DNA of 49,346 nt from CAYUCY01 sp964443525 (GCA_964443525.1 CAYUCY010000003.1:1-49346), one strand, 5' to 3'. Positions 34,730-43,789 are shown, numbered from the stretch's first letter. Notes: generated by a model not told the origin, from the letters alone. Made by a program: numbers and translations.

Positions 34730-35845
34730 TTAATTGTCGTCTTCTGTCCGTTCCTCAATCCATGGGTAAGGTTCGATGAAACGAAGCTCTTTGTATCGAT
34801 AAAAGCCTTCATGCGCTCTTTTAACTCTAAACACGCTTGAACAAAGATCGGATCCAATGACTCTCTCTATGCTGAGAAGGTCGGGGAGGCGTCCGCGGGT
34901 TTCTCAAGAATAAGTCCGCAAGATTGCCCATCGTCCGTTTCATCCATAGTAAAGCCGGTAGAGTAATTTGCCTCGTAATTCCTGATGGAGAGAATATTCA
35001 GACCGACTTGTTCTGCAAGGAGCTTCAGAGTTGTTACAGGGATAAGGTTTGTGAGCCCAAGGCCGTTGGGTTTCATATCAAGAGAGCTCTGAGCGTATTC
35101 GTCTTCTCTACATCCAATGATCATTTACGAGCCCTGGGAAAAGAAGGGACGGGTCCTTTGATGCGGCTTCCATTATTCGATAAAGAATGAGCGCGTAAAT
35201 CGCAGCAAACTGAGGAGACTCTGCGAGTTCTTCATATGTAAAACTTTTCCCTCTTGAAAGAGTAAAGATAAAAGCTTTTTCGCCCGGCTTTAGAAAATTA
35301 TAAGTGTTGATAAAAAACCTTAAGACTTTCTCACCGTCAAAAAAATGAAGAACGTTTGAAGCACATCAGAAGATCGAAGAAATTTGTCTTCCCGCCGAAA
35401 CGACTATATGTCGGAAGCCTTGTTGAATCTCGCTAGTATCGATACTTTTTTTCATGGAAACGATTTTTTTCAGAAGAGGCTTTAAATTCTCTATGGATAA
35501 GTCATTAACCATAGACATGAGATTTGAAATGTTTGTCTTTCTCAAGACGTGCATGGGGAGGCGCCCGTAGACTTCTCCCAGAAAAAGAATTTCACCCAAG
35601 TCTCTATGTTCAGACATTTCTAACGCTCTGCATTCTGCTAAAAAGTCTTCTTCGAAGGATCCGAGGGATGGGAAATTCATACCCATACCGTTTTGAGTTT
35701 GGGCAGGCCGGAGGGTAATTGTCTCGGGATCGGGAGATTTTTCAGATTTAAGAGAACTTGAGAAGGCAGGCGTTGATAGAAAAGAAAAGCCGATAGCAAG
35801 GACAGCTGCCTTCCAAATTCCGTAAATAGTATTTCTTAAGGGCAT
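34730..35845 (-). pseudogene. Decayed exported SAM-dependent methyltransferase-like gene
   Basis: The minus strand starts with a signal sequence (MPLRNTIYGIWKAAVLAIGF) after a perfect AGGAGG. Sequence follows that resembles a class I methyltransferase: FLAECRALE then ILFLGEVYGRLPMHVLRKTN (the place of motif I), a nonsense TGA at 35366-35368, and in the same frame CASNVLHFFDGEKVLRFFINTYNFLKPGEKAFIFT. A frameshift near 35110 leads to LTNLIPVTTLKLLAEQVGLNILSI; another TAG and a further shift near 34790 precede RFIEPYPWIEERTEDDN at the end. The product would be about 370 residues. Two nonsense codons and two frameshifts make it non-functional. The motif I glycines look eroded. The methyltransferase assignment is by pattern only. 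Confidence 0.75.
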
Positions 35846-35990
35846 ATAAGGCCTCCTATTTTTCAATATTCGATTTTTTATTTATAATTTTTTCTGATTA
35901 CATATATACATTAAATAACAATATATCAATATGCTTTCCTTAAAGATACTATTAGAAAGGTGAGTGCCTCTTTTCATACAACCAATTTGC

Positions 35991-36019
35991 TTGCCAAGGT
36001 GGGGCTCAGCCTTTAAAGT
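35991..36019 (+). promoter_or_regulatory. Possible clpP promoter
   Basis: TTGCCA (35991-35996), a 17-base spacer and TAAAGT (36014-36019), 54 bases before the clpP start. The overlapping CTTGCC followed by a CTTTAA box at 15 bases could instead be read by RpoH. Tentative. Confidence 0.35.
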
Positions 36020-36072
36020 GAAAATAAGGATGGCAAGGCATCATTCAAGAAAATGATAAATGGAGGACCTTC

Positions 36073-36690
36073 GTGGCAGATTATGAACCGGTTATGAATA
36101 CACTTGTGCCGATGGTGATCGAGCAAACAGCAAGGGGAGAGCGTTCTTATGATATTTACTCGCGCCTCCTTAAAGAGCGGATTATTTTTCTGACAGGGGA
36201 AGTCAACGATCACGTGGCAAACCTAATCTGTGCCCAGTTACTTTTTTTGGAGGCCGAAAATCCGAAAAAAGATATTTCCTTCTATATCAATTCGCCGGGA
36301 GGGGTCGTCACGGCAGGTCTGGCCATTTATGACACCATGCAATACATCCGCCCTCCCGTCTCAACGATCGTTCTTGGGCAGGCTGCATCTATGGGGGCAT
36401 TGCTTTTATGTGCAGGTGCTGCCGGTAAGCGCTATGCCCTTCCCAATGCGAGAGTGATGATTCACCAACCTCACGGCGGGGCACGGGGGCAAGCGACGGA
36501 TATTGAGATTCAAGCGCGTGAAATTTTACAACTGAGGGAACGCCTCAACACGATTATGTCGCGTCATACGGGACAAAATATTAAAACTATTTCGGATGCG
36601 GTTGAGCGAGACAAATTTTTATCTGCAGAGGAAGCTAAGCAATTCGGCCTTGTGGACGAGATTGTTCTGGAAAGAAAAGAGGCCGCTTAG
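36073..36690 (+). CDS. clpP: ATP-dependent Clp protease proteolytic subunit
   Basis: Serine protease core of ClpXP. The 205-residue protein has the nucleophile Ser106 in LGQAASMGALLL and His131 in MIHQPHGGARGQATDIEIQA; FYINSPGGVVTAGLAIYDTMQ is also typical. It uses a GTG start at 36073 with GGAGG 7 bases upstream. It is followed by clpX after 135 bases. Confidence 0.97.
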   Translation: MADYEPVMNTLVPMVIEQTARGERSYDIYSRLLKERIIFLTGEVNDHVANLICAQLLFLEAENPKKDISFYINSPGGVVTAGLAIYDTMQYIRPPVSTIVLGQAASMGALLLCAGAAGKRYALPNARVMIHQPHGGARGQATDIEIQAREILQLRERLNTIMSRHTGQNIKTISDAVERDKFLSAEEAKQFGLVDEIVLERKEAA

Positions 36691-36825
36691 GAAAATAAGC
36701 ATTTGGCTATTTTTTCTTCTCGTGTTAACTAATTTTTATTCTCTTTTTGAGAAACTAAAATCAAGGGAAGAGGGTAAGCTTCCCCCATAATAAAAAAAGA
36801 AAGATGTGTAGATAGGCGGAGAAGA

Positions 36826-38085
36826 ATGGCTAAAGGTGACGAAAAAGAACTACTCCATTGCTCTTTTTGCGGGAAAAGTCAACACGAAGTTCGAAAGCTT
36901 ATTGCGGGACCTAACGTCTTTATCTGTGATGAGTGCGTTGATCTTTGTATCGAGATCATTAAGGAAGAAAATAAATCGATCGGCATCGAATCCGAGAAAG
37001 ATATTCCTTCTCCTCAGGAGATTTGCCGCGTTTTGGATGATTATGTGATCGGGCAGGAACGTGCCAAGCGCGTGTTAGCCGTTGCTGTCTATAACCATTA
37101 TAAAAGGATTGATAGCTTTTCCGCCTCCAGCGATATTGAGCTGGCCAAGTCCAATATCCTTTTGATCGGTCCCACAGGCTGCGGTAAGACTCTTTTGGCT
37201 CAAACGCTTGCGCGTATTTTGGATGTTCCTTTTACAATTGCCGATGCAACGACTTTAACGGAAGCCGGATACGTTGGTGAAGATGTAGAAAACATCATTC
37301 TGAAACTTCTCCAGGCTGCCGAATATAACGTAGAGAAGGCGCAACGGGGCATCGTCTATATAGACGAAGTGGATAAGATTTCAAGAAAGTCAGATAACCC
37401 GTCGATTACGCGAGACGTCTCCGGAGAAGGAGTCCAACAAGCTCTTCTCAAGATTATGGAAGGCACGATCGCTTCCGTGCCGCCGCAAGGGGGACGCAAA
37501 CATCCGCAACAGGAATTTTTGCAAGTGGATACGACCAATATCCTCTTTATCTGCGGGGGTGCTTTTGCGGGCATTGAAAAAATTATCTCGGCCCGTGGGA
37601 AGGGTTCTTCCATCGGCTTCGGTGCTGACGTGAAATCTCCCGAGGATCGCAGAACGGGGGATATACTCAAAGACATCGAACCTGAGGATCTCCTTAAATA
37701 TGGACTCATCCCCGAGTTTGTAGGACGCTTGCCTGTTGTGGCAACCCTCGAGGATTTAGATGAGTCGGCTCTCGTTGAAATTCTGAAGACACCGAAAAAT
37801 GCTCTTGTGAAGCAATATCAAAAGCTTTTTGAAATGGAAGGTGTAAAACTTACTTTCCCCGAAGAAGCGTTGTCTGCGATTGCAAGAAAAGCGATCGCCC
37901 GAAATACGGGGGCGCGGGGGCTTCGCTCCATTATGGAAGACATTCTTCTCGATTCTATGTTTGAAGTTCCTTCCCAAAAAGGCATCGAAGAAATCGTAAT
38001 CAATCGAGAAGTAGTTGAAGGAACGGCTAAACCTCTGCTAATCTATGCAGAGAAGGGAAAAAGTAAAGAATCTAAGGCTCAGTAG
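36826..38085 (+). CDS. clpX: ATP-dependent Clp protease ATP-binding subunit ClpX
   Basis: Unfoldase that feeds ClpP. The 419-residue protein has the N-terminal C4 zinc-binding domain (CSFCGKSQHEV...CDECVDLC), Walker A GPTGCGKTLLAQTLA, Walker B IVYIDEVDKI, the pore loop region EAGYVGEDVE and the C-terminal sensor segment NTGARGLRSIMEDIL. Full length. It lies between clpP and lon, the standard order. Confidence 0.98.
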   Translation: MAKGDEKELLHCSFCGKSQHEVRKLIAGPNVFICDECVDLCIEIIKEENKSIGIESEKDIPSPQEICRVLDDYVIGQERAKRVLAVAVYNHYKRIDSFSASSDIELAKSNILLIGPTGCGKTLLAQTLARILDVPFTIADATTLTEAGYVGEDVENIILKLLQAAEYNVEKAQRGIVYIDEVDKISRKSDNPSITRDVSGEGVQQALLKIMEGTIASVPPQGGRKHPQQEFLQVDTTNILFICGGAFAGIEKIISARGKGSSIGFGADVKSPEDRRTGDILKDIEPEDLLKYGLIPEFVGRLPVVATLEDLDESALVEILKTPKNALVKQYQKLFEMEGVKLTFPEEALSAIARKAIARNTGARGLRSIMEDILLDSMFEVPSQKGIEEIVINREVVEGTAKPLLIYAEKGKSKESKAQ

Positions 38086-38133
38086 CCGGCTCCCTTCTTT
38101 TTTTAACCTCCAGAGACGAGAATCGTAGATTTT

Positions 38134-40551
38134 ATGCCTATTAAGAAAATGACTTCCCTTGAAATCCCTCAAGGAACCCCGTACCCGGTCCTCCCTTTGC
38201 GTGACATCGTGGTGTTCCCGCACATGATCGTTCCTCTTTTCGTAGGACGGGACAAGTCCGTCAAGGCTCTTGAAAGCGTTATGACAAAAGATCAAAAAAT
38301 TCTTCTTGTCACACAAAAGGATCCGAGCAAGGAAGATCCGAAGTCTCAAGATTTGTATTCGGTGGGGACCCTCGGCTCTATTTTACAACTTTTAAAGCTG
38401 CCTGATGGAACCGTGAAGGTTCTTGTTGAAGGAACCGATCGGGGGAAGGTGCTCCGTTTCCATGAAGAAGACGGATTTTTTAAAGCCTATGTAGATCCGA
38501 TCGAAGAGGCCGTGATCCTCACACCTGACATTGAAGCCATGGTTCGAACAGCGCAATCTCTCTTCGAGCAATACATCAAACTAAACTCGAAGATTCCACC
38601 TGACGTATTAGTGTCTGTTGCAAAAATTGAAGACCCTAAGAAGTTGGCCGATACGATTGCGGCACACCTTACGATCAAGGTTGCGGACAAACAAAAAATC
38701 CTGGAGATTCCAACGCTTGATGAGCGCCTCGAGCTGATTTGTGGGTATATGGAGGGCGAGATCGGGATCCTCCAAGCGGAAAAGAGAATCCGCTCTCGCG
38801 TCAAACGCCAAATGGAAAAGTCCCAGCGGGAATATTACCTTAAAGAACAGATGCAGGCGATTCAAAGGGAGTTAGGCGAAGGAGAGGAAGGAAGAGACGA
38901 GGTCTCCGAGCTTGAGAAAAGAATCGCTAAGACGAAGCTAAGTAAGGAGGCTCGAACGAAAGCTGAGGCGGAGGTGCGTAAATTACGTCAAATGAGCCCC
39001 ATGTCTTCTGAGGCCACGGTTGTTCGAAACTACCTGGACTGGCTTCTTTCCATTCCCTGGAAGAAATATAAGACTGTGAAAACGGATCTGGATAAAGCCG
39101 AGGAAATTCTAAATGAAGATCACTACAGCCTTGAAAAGGTTAAGGAACGGATTCTCGAATATCTGGCTGTTCAGCAACGGGTGGGAAAGCTTAAAGGCCC
39201 GATTTTATGTTTTGTTGGCCCGCCGGGTGTGGGGAAAACGTCTCTCGGTAAATCCATTGCCAAGGCTACGGGTCGCGATTTTGTGCGAATGGCGCTCGGC
39301 GGTGTTCGAGATGAAGCTGAAATCCGAGGGCATCGTCGTACCTACATCGGCTCGATGCCGGGCAAGATTATCCAGGGGATGAAAAAAGCAGGATCCTCCA
39401 ATCCTCTCTTTCTTTTAGACGAGATCGATAAGTTAGGTGCTGATTGGAGAGGGGATCCATCCTCGGCTCTTCTCGAGGTGCTGGATCCGGAGCAAAATAA
39501 CACCTTCAATGATCATTATTTGGAGGTAGATTATGATCTGTCGGACGTGCTCTTTGTAACAACCGCTAACAGCCTTGATATCCCGAGACCTCTTCTGGAC
39601 AGAATGGAGATTATTCGCCTCTCCGGGTACACGGAAGACGAGAAGATAAAAATCGCCCAAAGGCACTTGATCCCGAAACAGTTAGAAGCTCACGGTTTGA
39701 CTGATAAAGAGTGGAACATCGAGGAACCGGCTTTACAAAAATTGATTCGCCTTTATACGCGGGAAGCAGGTGTACGTAATCTTGAACGGGAAATTGCAAA
39801 TCTTTTGCGTAAGGCGACCAAGCAAATTATGACCCAGAAGAAGAAGTCCGTCAAAGTTACCGAAGATAACTTAAACGACTTTGCAGGGGTTCCTCGTTAT
39901 CGTTATGGTGTTTCGGAAAAGGAAGATCTGGTCGGGATGACGACCGGACTCGCCTGGACAGAGGTAGGCGGCGAGCTTCTGATAATTGAAGCTGTTATGT
40001 TACCGGGGAAAGGCAAAATGATGACGACGGGTAAGCTCGGCGACGTGATGCAAGAATCTGTTCAAGCCGCTGCAAGTTTTATCAGATCTCGGGCGACTCA
40101 ATTCGGGATTGAACCTCCTCTTTTTGAAAAGACGGACATCCATGTTCACGTTCCCGAAGGGGCGATTCCCAAAGATGGTCCTTCCGCAGGTGTAGCGATG
40201 GTGACTTCTATTTTATCCGTCCTCACGGGTATTCCCGTCAGGAAAGACGTGGCCATGACGGGTGAGATTACTTTAAGAGGGCGTGTGCTTGGTATCGGCG
40301 GCTTGAAAGAGAAGCTCCTCGCAGCCTTAAGAGGCGGTATTAAGACCGTTTTAATCCCCGAGGAAAATGCCAAGGATTTGATTGAGATTCCGGACAACAT
40401 CAAAAAAGGGCTTAAAATTATCCCCGTTAGTACAGTCGATGAAGTTGTTCAGCATGCACTTACCAAAAAGCCTAAGGCGATCGTTTGGAAACCGCCTAAA
40501 GGAGATAAATCTGTCGCCGATAAGGATGAAGAAGAAATTCTGACTCATTAA
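38134..40551 (+). CDS. lon: ATP-dependent protease Lon (LonA)
   Basis: Degrades misfolded and regulatory proteins. The 805-residue product has the N-terminal LON substrate-binding domain (YPVLPLRDIVVFPHMIVPLFVGR), a coiled-coil linker, the AAA+ domain (GPPGVGKTSLGKSIAKA, then FLLDEIDKLG) and the C-terminal Ser-Lys protease domain with the nucleophile in PKDGPSAGVAM and TGEITLRGRVLGIGGLKEKLLAA containing the dyad Lys. Full length; only 48 bases after clpX, so probably co-transcribed. A strong terminator follows. Confidence 0.98.
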   Translation: MPIKKMTSLEIPQGTPYPVLPLRDIVVFPHMIVPLFVGRDKSVKALESVMTKDQKILLVTQKDPSKEDPKSQDLYSVGTLGSILQLLKLPDGTVKVLVEGTDRGKVLRFHEEDGFFKAYVDPIEEAVILTPDIEAMVRTAQSLFEQYIKLNSKIPPDVLVSVAKIEDPKKLADTIAAHLTIKVADKQKILEIPTLDERLELICGYMEGEIGILQAEKRIRSRVKRQMEKSQREYYLKEQMQAIQRELGEGEEGRDEVSELEKRIAKTKLSKEARTKAEAEVRKLRQMSPMSSEATVVRNYLDWLLSIPWKKYKTVKTDLDKAEEILNEDHYSLEKVKERILEYLAVQQRVGKLKGPILCFVGPPGVGKTSLGKSIAKATGRDFVRMALGGVRDEAEIRGHRRTYIGSMPGKIIQGMKKAGSSNPLFLLDEIDKLGADWRGDPSSALLEVLDPEQNNTFNDHYLEVDYDLSDVLFVTTANSLDIPRPLLDRMEIIRLSGYTEDEKIKIAQRHLIPKQLEAHGLTDKEWNIEEPALQKLIRLYTREAGVRNLEREIANLLRKATKQIMTQKKKSVKVTEDNLNDFAGVPRYRYGVSEKEDLVGMTTGLAWTEVGGELLIIEAVMLPGKGKMMTTGKLGDVMQESVQAAASFIRSRATQFGIEPPLFEKTDIHVHVPEGAIPKDGPSAGVAMVTSILSVLTGIPVRKDVAMTGEITLRGRVLGIGGLKEKLLAALRGGIKTVLIPEENAKDLIEIPDNIKKGLKIIPVSTVDEVVQHALTKKPKAIVWKPPKGDKSVADKDEEEILTH

Positions 40552-40569
40552 GGTATTTTCGACACTAAG

Positions 40570-40599
40570 AAAACGGCGGGGTGATTGCCCCGCCGTTTT
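40570..40599. terminator. Strong terminator after lon
   Basis: AAAACGGCGGGG (40570-40581) pairs with CCCCGCCGTTTT (40588-40599) around a 6-base loop, with T residues continuing on the plus strand. It also lies at the 3' end of the convergent phytase-like gene, so it is probably shared. Confidence 0.9.
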
Positions 40600-40612
40600 T
40601 TATCGTTTGCCA

Positions 40613-41668
40613 TCAACTGTTTTGATCGTAATTTTGCATTTGGTTTTCTTTAAGCCAGGTTCGAAAATAAATTCGGTCACTGTCTCCTGTCTCATTGATA
40701 TATTGGTAGTAAATTCGGATAAAGTCGGCTCTTACCTTTGCATCTTCCGCTTTCCATTCTTCTCCGGGAGGTTCGAATAAGTTAGAACCGCCGAGTAAAT
40801 AGTGGCGCACTACATAGTCCTCAAGGGAGATATTTTTGTTGTTGTGATTGGCCATCATATCATAGAGAATCATCAGTGTGGTCGTTCTGCCTTTTCCGCC
40901 AGCGCAGTGAAAGTGATTCCAGACGCCCGTAGGCTGACTATCATAAAAGATTCGAAAGGCATCGGCATCAATGTCCTCGGGCCTCATGTGATCCGTAATG
41001 GGGATTCGAATATATCCCATGTTATGCTTTGTTTTGACGAGATATTTTTCAGAGTATATTTCAGCGGGGCTAGTGATGCTAAAGCGTTTAAACTCTGCAC
41101 TGACAATCTCTCCGTCGCTTCTGTCAATGGCTCGGGCCACGTATTTATCTTTCATCTCCCGCAAATCTTTCAAGAGAGCTATTTCCGCTTCTTCCACTTC
41201 GAACATATTTTTCCCGAAATTGACTCGATCTCGAGAATTGTACCAACTTACGGGCATCCCGCTCAGAAAACAATGGGGCTCTTCCCTCAGGTCGACGAAC
41301 GTAATTGTCTGATCATCGACTCCTCGAGCCTGAAGTTGCTCACGAATATAATGAAATCCTCTTTCGCTGAATTGGCTGCTGCCCGAGATTCTCAAGTCTC
41401 CAAGGCCCTCTCGAGTCGGAATGTCTGTGACGGTTTTAACAGAGCCGTCGGGGAGCATGATTTTGATTTTCCCGGTGTGCAAAAGCTCAAGGCGTTCTGG
41501 AAGATAGTCATCCATCGTGGTTCGGAATGCTCGTGGGACAGGTTCTTCATATTGTTTTCCGTTAACGATAAAAATGGCATCTTTTGTCATGGAAGCCATG
41601 GCCGGAACGGATCCGAGCGTGCTGCCAAGGACGAGAGACAACGTGATTGCCTTTCTCATTTTTTTCAT
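40613..41668 (-). CDS. Exported PTP-like (cysteine) phytase / inositol-phosphate or protein phosphatase
   Basis: The 351-residue protein has a signal peptide (MKKMRKAITLSLVLGSTLGS, then VPAMA) and a strong ribosome site (GAGGAGG). The active-site P-loop is HCAGGKGRTTT, i.e. H-C-x5-R-T with nucleophile Cys255 and Arg261, preceded by a Trp/His-containing VWNHFHC. The segment ITDHMRPEDIDADAF some 30 residues upstream resembles the general-acid region of PTP-like phytases. The early block GLGDLRISGSSQFSERGFHYIREQL also fits that family. So it should be a secreted or periplasmic phosphatase acting on inositol polyphosphates or phosphotyrosine. In other intracellular bacteria such proteins can act on host substrates; that is inference here. 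Confidence 0.82.
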   Translation of the reverse strand: MKKMRKAITLSLVLGSTLGSVPAMASMTKDAIFIVNGKQYEEPVPRAFRTTMDDYLPERLELLHTGKIKIMLPDGSVKTVTDIPTREGLGDLRISGSSQFSERGFHYIREQLQARGVDDQTITFVDLREEPHCFLSGMPVSWYNSRDRVNFGKNMFEVEEAEIALLKDLREMKDKYVARAIDRSDGEIVSAEFKRFSITSPAEIYSEKYLVKTKHNMGYIRIPITDHMRPEDIDADAFRIFYDSQPTGVWNHFHCAGGKGRTTTLMILYDMMANHNNKNISLEDYVVRHYLLGGSNLFEPPGEEWKAEDAKVRADFIRIYYQYINETGDSDRIYFRTWLKENQMQNYDQNS

Positions 41669-42001
41669 TAGGCTACCTCCTCATTTTTTGCTTCGAATGA
41701 ACGAAATAATTCTCGCTCATAAGTCAAAAATAATGATGATAGGTAAAGACATAATTAAACGATTGTTAAAAATAAGTTTAAATGATCACTTAGTGAATCT
41801 TTTATTGTTTTTTTATAAAGATAATTTATTTTTTATAACATAAACGAGTTCATTATATTTTTAATATCATAAATAATCCGAGCAAGAATTCTTCTTTTTT
41901 GGAATAGAGTGAATTTCCCAAAAAAATATAAAATTTCGATTGACGGCAAGCGATTCTACCGTGGTATTAAGAAAAAGAGACAAAGAAAGGAGGTGAACGC
42001 T
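41669..42001 (+). other. AT-rich 333-base intergenic stretch with promoter and extended ribosome site
   Basis: Between the phytase-like gene and the micro-ORF nothing coding is supported. TTGACG (41940-41945) and TATTAA (41965-41970), 19 bases apart, form a plausible promoter for the micro-ORF (shifting the -10 by one base gives 18). Just before the ATG at 42002 is AGAAAGGAGGTGA (about 41985-41997), 13 bases complementary to the 3' end of 16S rRNA. Confidence 0.5.
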
Positions 42002-42055
42002 ATGAAAATAAAGATAATTCGAGTCGTAAAACCCCGTACGTGGCTTTACCCGTAA
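42002..42055 (+). CDS. 17-residue basic micro-ORF with an extended Shine-Dalgarno sequence
   Basis: The ORF reads MKIKIIRVVKPRTWLYP and stops at TAA. The ribosome site AGAAAGGAGGTGA is complementary over 13 bases to the anti-SD region of 16S rRNA and sits at normal spacing (4-5 bases before ATG counting from the end of the match), the longest match in the window. The peptide is cationic (three Lys, two Arg) with a C-terminal P-R-T-W-L-Y-P. A promoter-like pair lies upstream. It overlaps the last three codons of the convergent lysR gene by 10 bases. It could be a leader peptide, a regulatory peptide or a small effector/antimicrobial-like peptide; I do not recognise a family. Confidence 0.5.
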   Translation: MKIKIIRVVKPRTWLYP

Positions 42056-42936
42056 GTGGTGAATTTATTTATAAGGTAGTCCTTTAGAAGTTTAATGAGC
42101 GGGTTCGTCCGGCTTTCGGTTGGATAAACCAGATAAAGAGAAACTTTAGGCCCTATGAGATCCGGGAGGATTCGAATAAGGGCCTCATTTTTTACTACAG
42201 TTGATTTGGAATTAAAGGTTGTAATTCCGAATCCGCTTTTAACAAGCGTGAAAAGTGTGTTCACAGAGTTTGTGGTAATGTATGGGACGCGCGATTCTTC
42301 TTCTTTTTTCTCTGTTTTTAAGAACCAGTCCGGTTCTGTATACATAAGTGATTGTTTGGGGTACTTAAAAACAAGCAACCTGTGATGATCGAGATCGGAA
42401 ATCTTCTGAGGGGTCCCATATTCTTCTAGATAACTTTTACTTGCATAGAGAGCATACTCCAAATCAACCAGAGGAATTTGAATGAGATTCGTTTGATCGG
42501 CTTGTTTCGGGCGGATAGCGACGTCGGCTTCTCTTAAAAGGAGGTCAAGATTTTCATCGCAGGCAAAGGTAATCGAAATATCAGGATAAGTCCTTAAAAA
42601 ATCCATCATAACGTGCACGAGAACAGTCGAGGTAAACCCTTCAGTGGTTGTAATCGTGAGCTTTCCTCTCGTACTTGAGGCACGTTCTGAGAGTGTCTGC
42701 TGTGCCCCTTGAATTTCAATAAACATTTTGCGGGCCGCTTCATACAAAATTTCTCCTTCTTCCGTCAGGGTGAGTCCTTTACTGTGACGAATGAAAAGCT
42801 TCTTTTGAATCCGGTACTCTAAATCGGCAATGCGTCTACTGATAGAAGATTGAGTAATATTAAGCTCTTCCGCGGCTTGGGTAAAACTCCCAGCCCGGGC
42901 AACGTGATAAAAGACTCGGATGGCATCCCAATCCAT
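42046..42936 (-). CDS. LysR-family transcriptional regulator
   Basis: The 296-residue protein has the N-terminal winged HTH of LysR regulators (MDWDAIRVFYHVARAGSFTQAAEELNITQSSISRRIADLEYRI...LFIRH) and a C-terminal periplasmic-binding-type effector domain (about 90-290). The ribosome site GGGAGG precedes the ATG. A TTGACA box just upstream (minus strand, near 42980) may be its -35. Unlike typical LysR genes it has no divergent metabolic neighbour; the facing genes are the micro-ORF at its 3' end and AT-rich DNA at its 5' end. Target unknown. Confidence 0.92.
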   Translation of the reverse strand: MDWDAIRVFYHVARAGSFTQAAEELNITQSSISRRIADLEYRIQKKLFIRHSKGLTLTEEGEILYEAARKMFIEIQGAQQTLSERASSTRGKLTITTTEGFTSTVLVHVMMDFLRTYPDISITFACDENLDLLLREADVAIRPKQADQTNLIQIPLVDLEYALYASKSYLEEYGTPQKISDLDHHRLLVFKYPKQSLMYTEPDWFLKTEKKEEESRVPYITTNSVNTLFTLVKSGFGITTFNSKSTVVKNEALIRILPDLIGPKVSLYLVYPTESRTNPLIKLLKDYLINKFTTYG

Positions 42937-43106
42937 TCTTTCTTTCCTCCCGAAAATAGAATATCTTGAAAAAGTGTCAAAAGTGTTAAGAAGAATGAAA
43001 AATCATTCGATTCCGTGTTTGTAGATCTTTTTAAATGGTAGGATAATTTTGAATACATCCCGCAAATTTTTGACAGAAGTCATAAAATCAAGAACTTATT
43101 AAAATC

Positions 43107-43382
43107 TTACCCAACAATTGTCAATACGCGAAAAGTTTTTTTAGGAAGGCTCATCAATTTTCTTGCCTTAAGATTTAAAAGTGTCGGATATGGATGAAGT
43201 TGAGCCGCCATTCTTCCAGTTTCAACAATAATCCTTTGGCTATCATCAACAAAATCACAAATCATTATTGAATGTACAAAAACCAACAATGATGCACTGG
43301 GTGCAAGAAAATTTATTTTTAATTTAAATTTTAACATAATTTTCGCAATAATCTTCTTTCTGAAGGGCCGTGGATTAAACAT
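43107..43382 (-). other. Unrecognised open frame, 91 codons, doubtful gene
   Basis: This minus-strand frame lies in the 484-base interval between lysR and grxD. The encoded sequence begins MFNPRPFRKKIIAKIMLKFK, has one hydrophobic stretch (SASLLVFVHSIMICDFV) and ends LPKKTFRVLTIVG. No ribosome site is clear and no family is recognised. It may be a small gene, a gene remnant or chance. The remaining 42937-43106 holds only an inverted repeat (GAATG/CATTC, 42993-43008). Confidence 0.25.
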
Positions 43383-43420
43383 TTTTAGGATTGGGCCGAA
43401 AAAATCTCTGAGGCAGTCTT

Positions 43421-43777
43421 TTAGCTTTTTTGCGAATGGAGAGCTTCTTCCCTGAAGAAGATTTCTTTTTCTTTCAGAAGGATTGCGAGTTCTCCCGATT
43501 GAAGCATGTCTCGAAGAATGTCAGCTCCTCCGATAAACTCCCCTTTGATGTAAAGTTGGGGAATCGTAGGCCAGTGCGTAAAGTCTTTAATCCCCTGACG
43601 CATTTCGGGTGATTTCAGGACGTTAACATCATGGTAGTCAATCTCAAGACGTTTCAGGACGGTGGCAACGAAACCAGAAAATCCGCACATGGGCGCAAGT
43701 TTGGTTCCTTTCATAAATAGAACCACATTATTTTGATCAATAATAGCTTGAATTTCTTTAAAGATGGCTTCAGACAT
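43421..43777 (-). CDS. grxD: Monothiol glutaredoxin Grx4 type
   Basis: A 118-residue CGFS-type glutaredoxin that carries or transfers [2Fe-2S] clusters. The active-site Cys31 is in the KLAPMCGFSG motif; WPTIPQLYIKGEFIGGADIL contains the cis-Pro and glutathione-binding residues. It follows bolA by 12 bases; BolA-Grx pairs form a known [2Fe-2S] complex, so the operon is functional in sense. Confidence 0.96.
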   Translation of the reverse strand: MSEAIFKEIQAIIDQNNVVLFMKGTKLAPMCGFSGFVATVLKRLEIDYHDVNVLKSPEMRQGIKDFTHWPTIPQLYIKGEFIGGADILRDMLQSGELAILLKEKEIFFREEALHSQKS

Positions 43778-43789
43778 TGAATATAATCC

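Noticed and set aside
34645..34857. Separate small ORF (70 codons) after tig
   Set aside because: It runs through the tig terminator and is the tail of the decayed methyltransferase-like gene in a shifted frame.
35366..35368. TGA read as Trp (recoded genetic code)
   Set aside because: A Trp would fit here, but TGA is the true stop of yidC, pgi, ccmA and the dsbA-like gene in this window, and the same methyltransferase-like gene carries further stops and shifts. Ordinary decay explains it.
40802..41671. Long plus-strand ORF (289 codons)
   Set aside because: It lies wholly antisense to the phytase-like gene, which has signal peptide, ribosome site and active-site motif; the plus-strand frame has none.
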